Shown here piece after piece: positions 7,901 to 14,378 of a DNA stretch of 34,858 bases. Source of the stretch: Frigoribacterium sp. (GTDB lineage Bacteria > Actinomycetota > Actinomycetes > Actinomycetales > Microbacteriaceae); contig JANYEI010000185.1 of the NCBI GenBank assembly GCA_025363205.1, positions 1 to 34,858 of the forward strand, read 5' to 3'. A program made the position numbers and the translations under genes. Below the pieces are notes generated by a model. The model saw only the letters and a list, made by a program, of their open reading frames with translations, was not told the origin of the DNA and searched no databases. Numbering within the stretch: position 1 is the stretch's first letter; every line of letters begins with the position of its first letter.

Positions 7901-8943
7901 CCGTCACCCCGGTAATCACACTGGCCGCGCTCCTGATGGCGATTCTGCCTCTCGGTGCAGTCGCTGCCAGCGGGCCACTCCTGCGCGCCGTTGTCGTCGC
8001 CGCAGTGTCGGCTGCTCTTCTGATAGCGGGCAGCTCCCTTCTCGGAACATCCCGGTCGCGCTGGTATCTCGACGCGCTCGCGCTCGCGGGAGTGCTTGGG
8101 ACGCTCACGGTCGTCATCGGTCGGAGCGCATCCCTCCACTCGCAATCCGGCACTCCAGACATCCGTCTCGACGCATGGTTGGGCTCAGGGTTCCTCGTGC
8201 TGATCATCTCCGCGTTCGGGCAGGCGAGGACACGGTCTCATGGCACCAACAACACAGGCCGACGGATGATCGCGAGCCAGGTACTCGTGGTGCTCGGCCT
8301 CGCTGTCGTGCTCGAGTTCGAGCTCACGGCGTTCGAGAACAGTGCGCTCGGTTCACTACGTGCGATCGCGGTGATCCTGCTCTTGTGCGCGCTTCACGTG
8401 ATCAGTTTTCTGATCGACCGCGCGCCCTTCACCCAGGCTGTCGGCTGGATAGCCATCGCCGGCGCGGCAATCGCCGTCATCGGAGCGCTCCTCACCGGGG
8501 CGATCCACCCGGTTGAGCTCGGCACCATCCCCATCGCCGTGGCGCTGGTTATCACCGGTGCCCTCACCCTGTCGCGAGCGCCGACGGCCCGCACTTGGCC
8601 CTGGCTCGCACCGGGAGTGGCGGTGCTGCTGGTTCCATCACTGATTGCAACCGCTGATCATCCTCCGCTATGGCGGCTGGTGGGGCTCGGCGTCGTCGGA
8701 GTGGCGATCATCATCACGAGCGCGGTTCTCCGGCTCCAGGCACCCTTCCTGCTCGCCGTCGTTGTGGTGTTGATCCATGCGATCGCCACCTTCGCACCGC
8801 AGATCCGGGCCGTCTATGAGTCGGTGGAATGGTGGCTCTGGTTTGTGCCGGTCGGAATCGCCGTCGTGGTCTTCGCGGCACGATTTGAGAAAAGTGTGCT
8901 GCGGATGCGCAGTGTCGCGATGCGCATCCGCGCACTCCGCTGA
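4972..8943 (+). CDS. Giant polytopic membrane protein with N-terminal zinc ribbon (SCO7613 C-terminal domain type)
   Basis: A 1323-residue protein. Residues 52-67 carry a zinc ribbon, CPAC-x8-CLAC. A charged and Ala/Pro-rich cytoplasmic linker follows to about residue 175. From there to the C-terminus it is almost uninterrupted hydrophobic segments separated by short Arg-rich loops, implying several tens of membrane helices. Architecture and length fit the actinobacterial proteins called SCO7613 C-terminal domain-containing membrane protein, whose function is unknown; no transport or catalytic motif is visible. The ATG at 4972 is preceded by AAGGGGGAA (4957-4964). Several long open frames on the opposite strand inside this gene are composition artefacts of GC-rich codons. 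Confidence 0.75.
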   Translation: MVEAGSKAADSTPPKEASITGGARPATMEYRRFAGRVLFPRSFSDLSSTTQCPACQVALVATTCLACDLDLTHPAAGEIVTLSRDAATLLDRRLEVIGTIRWDTAQTRSAAALAAEERDAATAKDDRTNTIVAPVPLPRIASNAGTSPNHSAPPEVPVETATATAAAPPPRRSSVQVILLIVGISLLSVAAVFFLVYAFINFGILGRSLIIAAVTVAAFAIASSLRRRSLSATAEGIAVLSVVLVYLDAFAIRANDFFGTGRTDGATFWGAALVLTAAGFLAWHRLSGLRTANIVGFGAIVPGVALVVGGLSQSADDGSRLFITFASATLAGAVHHWTRRPATATHPAFEGRPERFIVRGLTGIALFGALVAASAVAPSQPWASTPAFLAVAGLAALHAWLIGRSSPEEPTLSAAFLAGIGGAAAAVSVASGALRLGDLNVTIIAPPVAAAFIALGLELLWRRSSGATGAAASPRQSALIATIAAATVAGVALLFPLAVAVESTATAVSHALASAWALAPQDPLVQRAAIHGLAVAALALCCLMATASSSMVKTLRRRASFPAWFGAAVLIMAVPLLPGLTAMLAGWLVLATAALGALLASHRGDFAPHLRAPLLALLATSGTLGYLVGWGSTATWWIGSIVVVGLLLTGRLVPASPLGRATALGASAIVVLIGAAAAARQLALPALPAFTPDADNAFRAVSIIAIALLALCAFPLHAGFSSLDRRVVFWIGGAAAALSFVGLSLSVGGLSPHDRVSLLLPEPVTSLAANTALLAVLLIVAIRPVDSRLRWERLAASVALAPTLSLVVDAFAGVIDLPELARSVGSISAALFAAIGVLIATVLRSRGPTHLAGEPHPGFLVGERRPRELGILLVAVPSVIIGVARHDAVTWLVLVFAALVMLILATSPDGLVGSSSPRRYLGWGAFALATAGLWWRLGDSRVTELEPYVLPLAGMLLLIALFAWRANRSTAASTPDPVTPVITLAALLMAILPLGAVAASGPLLRAVVVAAVSAALLIAGSSLLGTSRSRWYLDALALAGVLGTLTVVIGRSASLHSQSGTPDIRLDAWLGSGFLVLIISAFGQARTRSHGTNNTGRRMIASQVLVVLGLAVVLEFELTAFENSALGSLRAIAVILLLCALHVISFLIDRAPFTQAVGWIAIAGAAIAVIGALLTGAIHPVELGTIPIAVALVITGALTLSRAPTARTWPWLAPGVAVLLVPSLIATADHPPLWRLVGLGVVGVAIIITSAVLRLQAPFLLAVVVVLIHAIATFAPQIRAVYESVEWWLWFVPVGIAVVVFAARFEKSVLRMRSVAMRIRALR

Positions 8944-8982
8944 GAGGCTGCGCATGTCACTGAGCGCGAGGATTCGTCATGA

Positions 8983-9021
8983 CCCCCTTTCGGGGACCTG
9001 TTCTGTCCCCCTCAGGGGGAC
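8983..9021 (+). promoter_or_regulatory. Nested alternative hairpins (possible terminator or attenuator)
   Basis: Four C-rich/G-rich blocks alternate downstream of the giant membrane protein gene and 66 bp before the DUF2510 gene. CCCC (8984-8987) can pair with GGGG (8992-8995). GGGGAC (8992-8997) can instead pair with GTCCCC (9005-9010). GTCCCCCT (9005-9012) can pair perfectly with AGGGGGAC (9014-9021). The pairings exclude one another. No U-tract follows, so this may be a rho-independent-like terminator, an attenuator or a DNA palindrome for a regulator. Confidence 0.5.
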
Positions 9022-9087
9022 TATTGTGAGGGCACCGCACCCGAACAGCCCCTTTGCGGTAGGGCAAATCTCCGCAGGAGCGTCCCG

Positions 9088-9264
9088 ATGCCTTCAGTGA
9101 ACAACTCTCTCGCGCCCGCCGGTTGGTACCGCGATCCGCTCGGCCTTCCCCAGTTGCGCTGGTGGAACGGCCTCCACTGGACCAATCGCGTCGAAGAACA
9201 CCGTCCAGAAATTCAGATGGCGTCCCCCGAGGCCGTCGAATCGAACCTGGTCGGCGCGCCCTAG
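9088..9264 (+). CDS. DUF2510 micro-protein
   Basis: A 58-residue protein read directly from the sequence. It begins with ATG at 9088 behind GCAGGAG (9075-9080), an ideal actinobacterial ribosome-binding site, and ends with TAG at 9262-9264. Residues 9-33 contain the DUF2510 signature: PAGWYRDPLGLPQLRWWNG followed by LHWT, matching the family pattern of a Trp-Tyr-x-Asp-Pro strand and a WW-like RxWNGxxWT strand. DUF2510 usually sits at the N-terminus of actinobacterial membrane proteins; here it stands nearly alone with a short tail and no membrane helix, so it may act as an adaptor. Its function is unknown. The stop codon shares the palindrome CTAG with the stop of the convergent amidohydrolase gene. 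Confidence 0.85.
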   Translation: MPSVNNSLAPAGWYRDPLGLPQLRWWNGLHWTNRVEEHRPEIQMASPEAVESNLVGAP

Positions 9265-10736
9265 TCGAGAAGGGTGTGGGTGAATCGGCCCGCAATCAGC
9301 GTCGCCGACACCGGCATTGCCCGTAACGCCTGTGGTGTTGCGGTGAGCGGGTCGATCTCCACGATGCACAGGTCCGAGATATCTCCCGCCGCAACTCTGC
9401 GCCGGCCGTGGGCGGATGCCGCGATCGCCTCGGCCGCGCTGATCGCCTGTTCGGGATGCCATGCCGGCAGCCCGTCTCGCTCGCGGCCGACCGCCGCCGC
9501 GATCGTTATCCACGGATCGAGCGGCGCGACCGGGGCATCCGAACCGAGCACAAGCGTCGCACCGGCATCGATCAGGCTGCGCAGCGGGAACGCGCGCGCA
9601 GTGCGGCCGGCCCAATAGCGGTCAGCGACATCGCGATCATCCATCGCCTGCTCGGGCTGCAGGCTCGCGGTCACCCCGAGGGCGGCGAAGCGGGGAAGGT
9701 CCGTGTCACGCACAAGCTGGGCATGCTCGATTCGTCCGGGACATCCGGCCGCTTCGAAGCAATCGAGGGCGACGCGATTGGCGTCGTCCCCGATCGCATG
9801 CACTGCGGGCAGGATTCCCGCAGCGAACACCCGCCGCAGCATCGGCACGAGCACGTCCGGTGACACGGTGAGCATTCCGTGCGAGTGCGGATGCCCCTCG
9901 AGGCCAGGGTATTCGTCCACGCAGTAGGCCGTCCGTGTATTCAGCGATCCATCGATGAGGATCTTGAATGGACCGACCTGAAGAAGGCCGCCGGTCTCGG
10001 CGATGACCGCACCAGTGCGATGACCGGCGGCGATTGCCGCATCGAGGTGCTCGGTGTAGATGCCGGCGGCGACGCGCAGGCGGTCGGATCCGGCTGCGAT
10101 CCGCCGGGACCAGACGGTGAGGTTGTCGGCCATCTCAAAGTCGACGACTCCGACGACCCCTCGGGTCGCCGCCGTCACCGCCGCTTCGGCCACCCACGCG
10201 TCGAGCACACTGTCGGGCACGTCCTGCAGTGCATCGGTGACACGAAAGGCATCGTTTTCACGGAGGACTCCGGTCGGGTGGAGCGCGAAGCCGTAGCGAT
10301 CGAGAGCCGCAGTGTTGAGCCAGCAGCAGTGCAGGTCACCACTGATGAGCACCGTCGGCAGGCCTCCATGGGCTCCCAGGGCAGCATCCAACACTGCGGC
10401 GGTCGGAGCATCCGGCCACAGACCGTCACGAAAGCCGAACCCCACGAGCGGAAGCCCGGGCTCAGAAGGTCGCACCACGGCCACGGCCGCCATGATTGCC
10501 GCGGCTTCGGCCGCGGAACCGGCCGCCGACACATCAACCCGGCGGTGAGCGAGGGCGTGCTGGCTGAGATGCACGTGGTCGTCCCAGAGACCGGGAACGA
10601 CGTGCCTGCCCTCCAGGTCGATCGAGCGAGGCGCGGTGAGCCCGACGCCGAGCTGAACGATTTTGCCGTTCTCGATCAGCAGGTCGATCGGCTCTCCCCC
10701 GTCGATACGACCGTTGCAGAGCACCAGCGCCGTCAT
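9261..10736 (-). CDS. Amidohydrolase family 3 (YtcJ-like) metal-dependent hydrolase
   Basis: A 491-residue TIM-barrel amidohydrolase. The N-terminal beta-sandwich segment (LCNGRIDGGEPIDLLIENGKI) leads into the metal-binding GLWDDHVHLSQH motif. Later come AVHAIGDDANRVALD with a ligand His, IEHAQLV, and GSDAPVAPLDPW with the catalytic Asp. The C-terminus returns to the sandwich strand. This subgroup includes N-substituted formamide deformylases and exoenzyme-regulatory AepA-like proteins; the substrate cannot be inferred. The ATG overlaps the upstream stop (ATGA at 10733-10736), so translation is probably coupled to the FMN-binding gene. It converges on the DUF2510 gene, sharing a CTAG at the stops. 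Confidence 0.88.
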   Translation of the reverse strand: MTALVLCNGRIDGGEPIDLLIENGKIVQLGVGLTAPRSIDLEGRHVVPGLWDDHVHLSQHALAHRRVDVSAAGSAAEAAAIMAAVAVVRPSEPGLPLVGFGFRDGLWPDAPTAAVLDAALGAHGGLPTVLISGDLHCCWLNTAALDRYGFALHPTGVLRENDAFRVTDALQDVPDSVLDAWVAEAAVTAATRGVVGVVDFEMADNLTVWSRRIAAGSDRLRVAAGIYTEHLDAAIAAGHRTGAVIAETGGLLQVGPFKILIDGSLNTRTAYCVDEYPGLEGHPHSHGMLTVSPDVLVPMLRRVFAAGILPAVHAIGDDANRVALDCFEAAGCPGRIEHAQLVRDTDLPRFAALGVTASLQPEQAMDDRDVADRYWAGRTARAFPLRSLIDAGATLVLGSDAPVAPLDPWITIAAAVGRERDGLPAWHPEQAISAAEAIAASAHGRRRVAAGDISDLCIVEIDPLTATPQALRAMPVSATLIAGRFTHTLLD

Positions 10737-11353
10737 GGGCAGACCGAATTTGCGCGTCGCATCTCCTTGGCGAGAGCTGCGCTGGAATGTGCTCCATCGC
10801 CCTCGAGGTGCCGCACGATGCTCTCGACGACGGCAGGCTCCTTGTTCTGACTCAACTTGAGCCTTGCATCAAACCGGGTGACGCGCAGCCGGAGGCCGAC
10901 GGTGCCGGTGGCGATGTGTCGGGCGGCTGGCTCGTCGATCTGCAGCGTCATGGGCTGCGGCATCCACTTCTCGAAATGGTCGACGAGCCGCTCGAGTACG
11001 GAGAAGTTCTCCTCGTCTGACAGCAGTTCAGGGGTGCCGTAAAGATGTGCCGTCACGTGGTTCCAGGTCGGTACGAAGTCATCGGTCTCGTACCAGCCTG
11101 GCGAGACGTAGCCGTGCGGCCCCTGGATGATCACGAGGATCTCGTGCCGCCCCAGTTCGTGCAGGCGCTCGTCGGGGCGTCCGACGTGACCCACGATGCT
11201 GATGCCCTCGGCGTCGTGCTCAAGCAGCACGGGATAGTGCGAGGCGACGATGCCGTTCGAGGTGGCGGAAACGATCGTCGCCCACGGGTTCTCGCGGATG
11301 AGCCGCTTCACCTCATCAGCGTCGTCGGTCACGAAGTGCGGCGTGTATTTCAT
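10733..11353 (-). CDS. PaiB-family FMN-binding negative regulator-like protein
   Basis: A 206-residue protein matching the PaiB/FMN-binding split-barrel family. Typical segments are the N-terminal YTPHFVTDD, ENPWATIVS, SHYPVLLEHD, GHVGRPDERL, then GPHGYVSPGWYETDDFVPTWN, VTAHLYG and KLSQNKEP near the C-terminus. Bacillus PaiB was described genetically as a negative regulator, but homologues look like flavin-binding proteins without a DNA-binding domain, so regulation is uncertain here. The ATG at 11353 has no clear ribosome-binding site. The stop overlaps the amidohydrolase start (ATGA), and the VOC gene ends 24 bp upstream, placing it inside a leftward operon. Confidence 0.85.
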   Translation of the reverse strand: MKYTPHFVTDDADEVKRLIRENPWATIVSATSNGIVASHYPVLLEHDAEGISIVGHVGRPDERLHELGRHEILVIIQGPHGYVSPGWYETDDFVPTWNHVTAHLYGTPELLSDEENFSVLERLVDHFEKWMPQPMTLQIDEPAARHIATGTVGLRLRVTRFDARLKLSQNKEPAVVESIVRHLEGDGAHSSAALAKEMRRANSVCP

Positions 11354-11377
11354 TCGACCATTGTGCTGCAGCCGCTG

Positions 11378-11782
11378 TCAGACGCCGGCCGGCCGCGCAC
11401 TCACGTAGAACTCAAGGGCGATGTTGTCGGGATCCTTGACGCTCAACGCAGTGCCGTAGTCGGTGTCGACAATCTCGCTATGGGCGATTCCGACAGCATC
11501 GAGGTGCTCCGCCCACTCGACGATCGCCTCCCGATCGACGCAGGCGAACCCCACGTGATCGAGACCAAGCCGGGTGGGATCGAACGGCCCGGATGGCTGA
11601 GTCTCATGCTGGGTGAGACCGACGGTGAGTCCGGGTGTCGGGCGAAAGATGCGTCGTACGAACGATTCGCCGGTGAGGGTGGCGACGGACGCGCTCCCCC
11701 ACAGCGTTTCGTAGAACGGCACGCTCACCTCGAGGTCACTCACGGTGAGAGCGATGTGATGGATGCTGGAGAACACGGGCAT
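11378..11782 (-). CDS. VOC-superfamily (glyoxalase/bleomycin-resistance fold) protein
   Basis: A 134-residue protein with two beta-alpha-beta-beta-beta modules. It begins SSIHHIALTVSDLEVSVPFYETLWG, with the first metal-ligand His in HHIAL. The second module has DHVGFACVDREAIVEWAEHLD followed by ALSVKDPDNIALEFYV, whose Glu is the usual last metal ligand. It is probably a small metal-dependent lyase, dioxygenase or binding protein; the substrate is unknown. The frame is open 24 codons upstream, but the ATG at 11782 is chosen because AGAAGGA lies eight bases before it and the family starts there. The Nei gene ends 19 bp upstream, in the same direction. Confidence 0.85.
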   Translation of the reverse strand: MPVFSSIHHIALTVSDLEVSVPFYETLWGSASVATLTGESFVRRIFRPTPGLTVGLTQHETQPSGPFDPTRLGLDHVGFACVDREAIVEWAEHLDAVGIAHSEIVDTDYGTALSVKDPDNIALEFYVSARPAGV

Positions 11783-11801
11783 ATCGCTGTCCTTCTCTGA
11801 A

Positions 11802-12779
11802 TCAGCCCTGGTCGATCGGGCACCAGTAGAGCTTTCGCCCACCGAACTCTTCAAGCAGAATATTGGTGCCGCAGACCCGGCAGGGCAAGCCGGCGCGGTG
11901 ATAGACCCAGTACCGGTCTTTGCTGCGGACGAGAGCCCTGCGGCCGCTGGCCGAAGTCGGCCCGTCGATGGTGAGCATCTGGCCGGTCCTCACGCCGATG
12001 GCGAGAAGGGTGCACCAGTCCTGCCACAGGGCGCGCACTGCTTCCTCCGGCACGAGTTTGCCGGGCGTGTGCGGATCGAGTCTGGCGCGAAAGAGCAGCT
12101 CAGCCCGATAAACGTTACCGATACCGCTGACGACCGACTGATCCATCAGCAGCAGGCCGATCGGCGTCGGCTTCTTGCGGATGACGCTCACGAAACGTTC
12201 CTCGCCGAGCGCTTGGTCGTCCACCAGCGGATCAGGACCGAGCTTCGCGACCGAGGCGTCCACCTGCTCGGGGGTCTGCACCTCGCAAGCGGTGGGGCCG
12301 CGCAGGTCAGCAACGGTGTCACTGGTGAGCAGTCGCACGCGAACGGCACCGACGGGCGCGGCTGGGAAACTGAACTCCGTGTCTTTCAGCTCTTCCTGCT
12401 CCGACATTCGTAGCCGGCGCCGTCGGGGAGCACCGATGCTCGACAGGGAGTCCACGGCGGCGTCCTGATCGAGGATCAGGCCGCGCTCTGCAGTCTGCCC
12501 CGGGCGTCCCCGTGCAGAGATGACGGCGGCATCCGCCGTGAAGTCGCCAGCGAAATCCCAGGCTCCGTAGAGACCAAGATGCACCCGAAGCCACAGGTGA
12601 TTGTCGAATTCGAGGAACATCTGTTTGCCGACGGCGCAGGCATCGATCATCGTGCGCCCGTCGAGGAGGGTCGCCCCCTCGGCGAAACGGCCCTGCGGAG
12701 ACGAGACGGCCGTCTGTTTTCCCACGAAATGCCGGGCGAACTGGCGAGCGATGCGGTGGACGGAATGGCCCTCTGGCAC
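11802..12779 (-). CDS. Fpg/Nei-family DNA glycosylase/AP lyase
   Basis: A 325-residue base-excision-repair enzyme. The mature N-terminus PEGHSVHR provides the catalytic Pro2 and Glu3, which also fixes the GTG at 12779 as the start. The helix-two-turn-helix region contains DQSVVSGIGNVYRAELLFRA with the DNA-binding Asn. The C-terminal zinc finger reads CRVCG...YWCPIDQG: the fourth position, normally Cys in CPxCQ, is Asp. Residues about 80-150 hold an Arg-rich insertion not usual in E. coli Nei. It follows rpiB by three bases, suggesting co-transcription. Likely specificity is oxidised pyrimidines or purines, as for actinobacterial Nei proteins. Confidence 0.88.
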   Translation of the reverse strand: MPEGHSVHRIARQFARHFVGKQTAVSSPQGRFAEGATLLDGRTMIDACAVGKQMFLEFDNHLWLRVHLGLYGAWDFAGDFTADAAVISARGRPGQTAERGLILDQDAAVDSLSSIGAPRRRRLRMSEQEELKDTEFSFPAAPVGAVRVRLLTSDTVADLRGPTACEVQTPEQVDASVAKLGPDPLVDDQALGEERFVSVIRKKPTPIGLLLMDQSVVSGIGNVYRAELLFRARLDPHTPGKLVPEEAVRALWQDWCTLLAIGVRTGQMLTIDGPTSASGRRALVRSKDRYWVYHRAGLPCRVCGTNILLEEFGGRKLYWCPIDQG

Positions 12780-12781
12780 GG

Positions 12782-13267
12782 TTAGTCGATCTCGCGGCTG
12801 GCGATCAGCCCGGTTGCTTCGTATTCCGCGAGCTGCGCGATGCGGCGGGCGTGACGCTCTTCACCCGAGAACGGTTCCGCGATAAAGGTGTCGATGAAGA
12901 GCTTTGCCTCCTCGACGCTGTGCTGCCGTGCGCCGATCGCGATGAGATTCGCATCGTTGTGCTGGCGGGCCAACAGGGCTGTCGACACGTTCCAGACCAG
13001 CGCTGCCCGCGCACCGAGCACCTTATTGGCGGCGATCTGCTCGCCGTTGCCTGAGCCCCCGAAGACGATTCCGAGGGCCTGAACCCCGGCATTCTGGTCC
13101 GCGACGGTTCCGCGCGCCGCATTGATGCAGAAGCTCGGGTAGTCGTCCACCGCGTCATAGACCGTCGGGCCATGATTCACGACCTCGTGACCGGCGGCGC
13201 GCAGGTGCTGTTGGAGATCCTCGCTGAATTCGAGCCCGGCATGGTCGGTGGCGATGTGGATGCGCAT
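12782..13267 (-). CDS. rpiB: Ribose-5-phosphate isomerase B
   Basis: A 161-residue LacAB/RpiB-family isomerase, interconverting ribose 5-phosphate and ribulose 5-phosphate in the pentose phosphate pathway. The N-terminal MRIHIATDHAGLEF carries the phosphate/sugar Asp-His pair. GSGNGEQIAANKV contains the Glu used as general base in the Mycobacterium tuberculosis type, where E. coli RpiB has a Cys elsewhere. VWNVSTALLARQHNDANLI is also typical. An in-frame TTG three codons upstream (13276) is a less likely start; the ATG at 13267 matches the family N-terminus. The stop lies three bases from the Nei start. Confidence 0.93.
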   Translation of the reverse strand: MRIHIATDHAGLEFSEDLQQHLRAAGHEVVNHGPTVYDAVDDYPSFCINAARGTVADQNAGVQALGIVFGGSGNGEQIAANKVLGARAALVWNVSTALLARQHNDANLIAIGARQHSVEEAKLFIDTFIAEPFSGEERHARRIAQLAEYEATGLIASREID

Positions 13268-13277
13268 GCTTCCCAAT

Positions 13278-13736
13278 TTAGGCGATACGCACAGCGCCGA
13301 TCTGCGCAGCGTCGATGAGCACAGGGGCGATATGCACAGCGTCGATAGGCACAGGGGCGATGTAGACCTTGCGAATCGTCTCTGTCACCGTCCACACCGT
13401 GTGCTCGCCAGCGGCGAGGCGGGCCACCGATCCGACGGAGAGATTCATGACGCGGTCATCGGCGTCGAACGTGACCGTTGCGCGTCCGGCGATCACAACG
13501 AAGAACTCGTCACTCTCGACATCCTGCATTGCGCCGACGGTCATCTCCCACACTCCGACCTCTAGCTCGCCGAATGTCGTCACTGTGGTGAAGCCCGTAG
13601 CCGGAGCACCATCAACCACTTGGTCTGCTACGACCGGCTCGCGCACGATGATCAGGTCGAGCGCCGCGATCGCGGCCGGGGCTTCCGGCGCTGCGGCTGC
13701 GGCTGGGGCTTCGGCTGGGGCTGAGGCTTCGGTCAT
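13278..13736 (-). CDS. Cupin-like protein with C-terminal decapeptide repeats
   Basis: A 152-residue protein. Residues 1-27 are low-complexity Ala/Pro/Glu. The core resembles a small one-barrel cupin (DUF861-like): VTTFGELEVGVWEMTVGAMQ, then DEFFVVIAGRATVTF, and LSVGSVARLAAGEHTVWTV. Such proteins bind small ligands or enhance a partner enzyme; no role can be assigned. The C-terminal 28 residues are three ten-residue copies (YIAPVPIDAV, HIAPVLIDAA, QIGAVRIA). The frame is open 64 codons further upstream, but the ATG at 13736 is chosen because it overlaps the TIGR03086 stop by one base (TGATG). The last codon lies 11 bases from the rpiB start. Confidence 0.75.
   Translation of the reverse strand: MTEASAPAEAPAAAAAPEAPAAIAALDLIIVREPVVADQVVDGAPATGFTTVTTFGELEVGVWEMTVGAMQDVESDEFFVVIAGRATVTFDADDRVMNLSVGSVARLAAGEHTVWTVTETIRKVYIAPVPIDAVHIAPVLIDAAQIGAVRIA
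13281..13364. repeat. 30-bp in-frame tandem repeat at the cupin gene 3' end
   Basis: Two full 30-bp units and one shorter third unit run up to the cupin stop codon, giving a ten-residue protein repeat. The common core on the plus strand is GCACAGGGGCGAT preceded by CAGCGTCGAT. The decapeptide repeat is not an expected part of the barrel, so it looks like a recent slippage extension of the C-terminus. Confidence 0.8.
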
Positions 13737-14317
13737 CACGGAACCCAATATCCGACCCGCGCGAGCAGTCGTGTTTCGGCGTCCGCGTCCTCGGGAACCG
13801 TGATCTCTGGGGGAAAGACACCCATCGCCCGAAAGCTGTCGATCTGCGGGCCGAGCACCTCCCAGAGGCCATCGACGAGCGGATCCGGAAGCGAGTAATC
13901 GAGGCCGATAAACTTCGCGATCGACCATGCCTGAAAAGCGCGGTACGTGCTGGTGTGCACGAGGTAGTCGCCGATCGGGAAATCGCCGTAGCTCAGGTGC
14001 ACGACGCGGTCGAGGTCGAGATCACCGGCAACGGCCTCGGTGGCCGCATCGTTGATGTCGTCGTAGTTACCGATCGGATCGTCGCCGAGAAGTTCGCCGT
14101 CGTGACGGGTACCGACCTCCTCCGCGGTGCGGCCGGCCAGCACGTCTGGAACCCAGGCCTCGTCGAACGCGTGATAGGCGAGGATGTCGCGAAGGGTCGG
14201 GTCTGGCTTGCGCGACCAGTCCGCCGGAGCGGCAAGGGAGAGCTGGTCGAGGTCAACCATGTCGATGACTTCTCGCAGGGCGGCATCAGACATGAGGAAG
14301 AGGTCCTGTTGGTTCAT
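13736..14317 (-). CDS. TIGR03086-family DinB-like metal-binding protein
   Basis: A 193-residue helical-bundle protein of the mycothiol-dependent maleylpyruvate isomerase N-terminal/DinB superfamily. Diagnostic segments are DLFLMSDAALREVIDMV, LRDILAYHAFDEAWVPDVLAG, HLSYGDFPIGDYLVHTSTYRAFQAW and GPQIDSFRAMGVFPP. His in AYHAFDEAW and in VHTSTYRAF are candidate metal ligands. Relatives often use mycothiol or are uncharacterised. An in-frame ATG two codons earlier (14323) is possible, but a TAGCGT -10-like box ends six bases before the ATG at 14317, which suggests a leaderless message beginning there. Its stop overlaps the cupin start by one base, so the two are coupled. Confidence 0.8.
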   Translation of the reverse strand: MNQQDLFLMSDAALREVIDMVDLDQLSLAAPADWSRKPDPTLRDILAYHAFDEAWVPDVLAGRTAEEVGTRHDGELLGDDPIGNYDDINDAATEAVAGDLDLDRVVHLSYGDFPIGDYLVHTSTYRAFQAWSIAKFIGLDYSLPDPLVDGLWEVLGPQIDSFRAMGVFPPEITVPEDADAETRLLARVGYWVP

Positions 14318-14323
14318 GTCCAT

Positions 14324-14329
14324 ACGCTA
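14324..14329 (-). promoter_or_regulatory. -10 box for a probable leaderless TIGR03086 transcript
   Basis: TAGCGT on the minus strand fits the actinobacterial TAnnnT -10 pattern and ends six bases before the ATG at 14317. That spacing puts transcription initiation at or next to the start codon. No good -35 hexamer is visible. Confidence 0.4.
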
Positions 14330-14378
14330 CTGCGCACCGCCGACAGTCAGCGGGTCAGTGAGCGGGTCGGTCAGCGGC

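Noticed and set aside
5706-8145. Long open frames on the minus strand inside the giant membrane protein gene (for example 5706-6839 and 7183-8145)
   Set aside because: They lack ribosome-binding sites and family motifs, are Arg/Gly/Ser-rich, and mirror GC-rich third positions of the real plus-strand gene.
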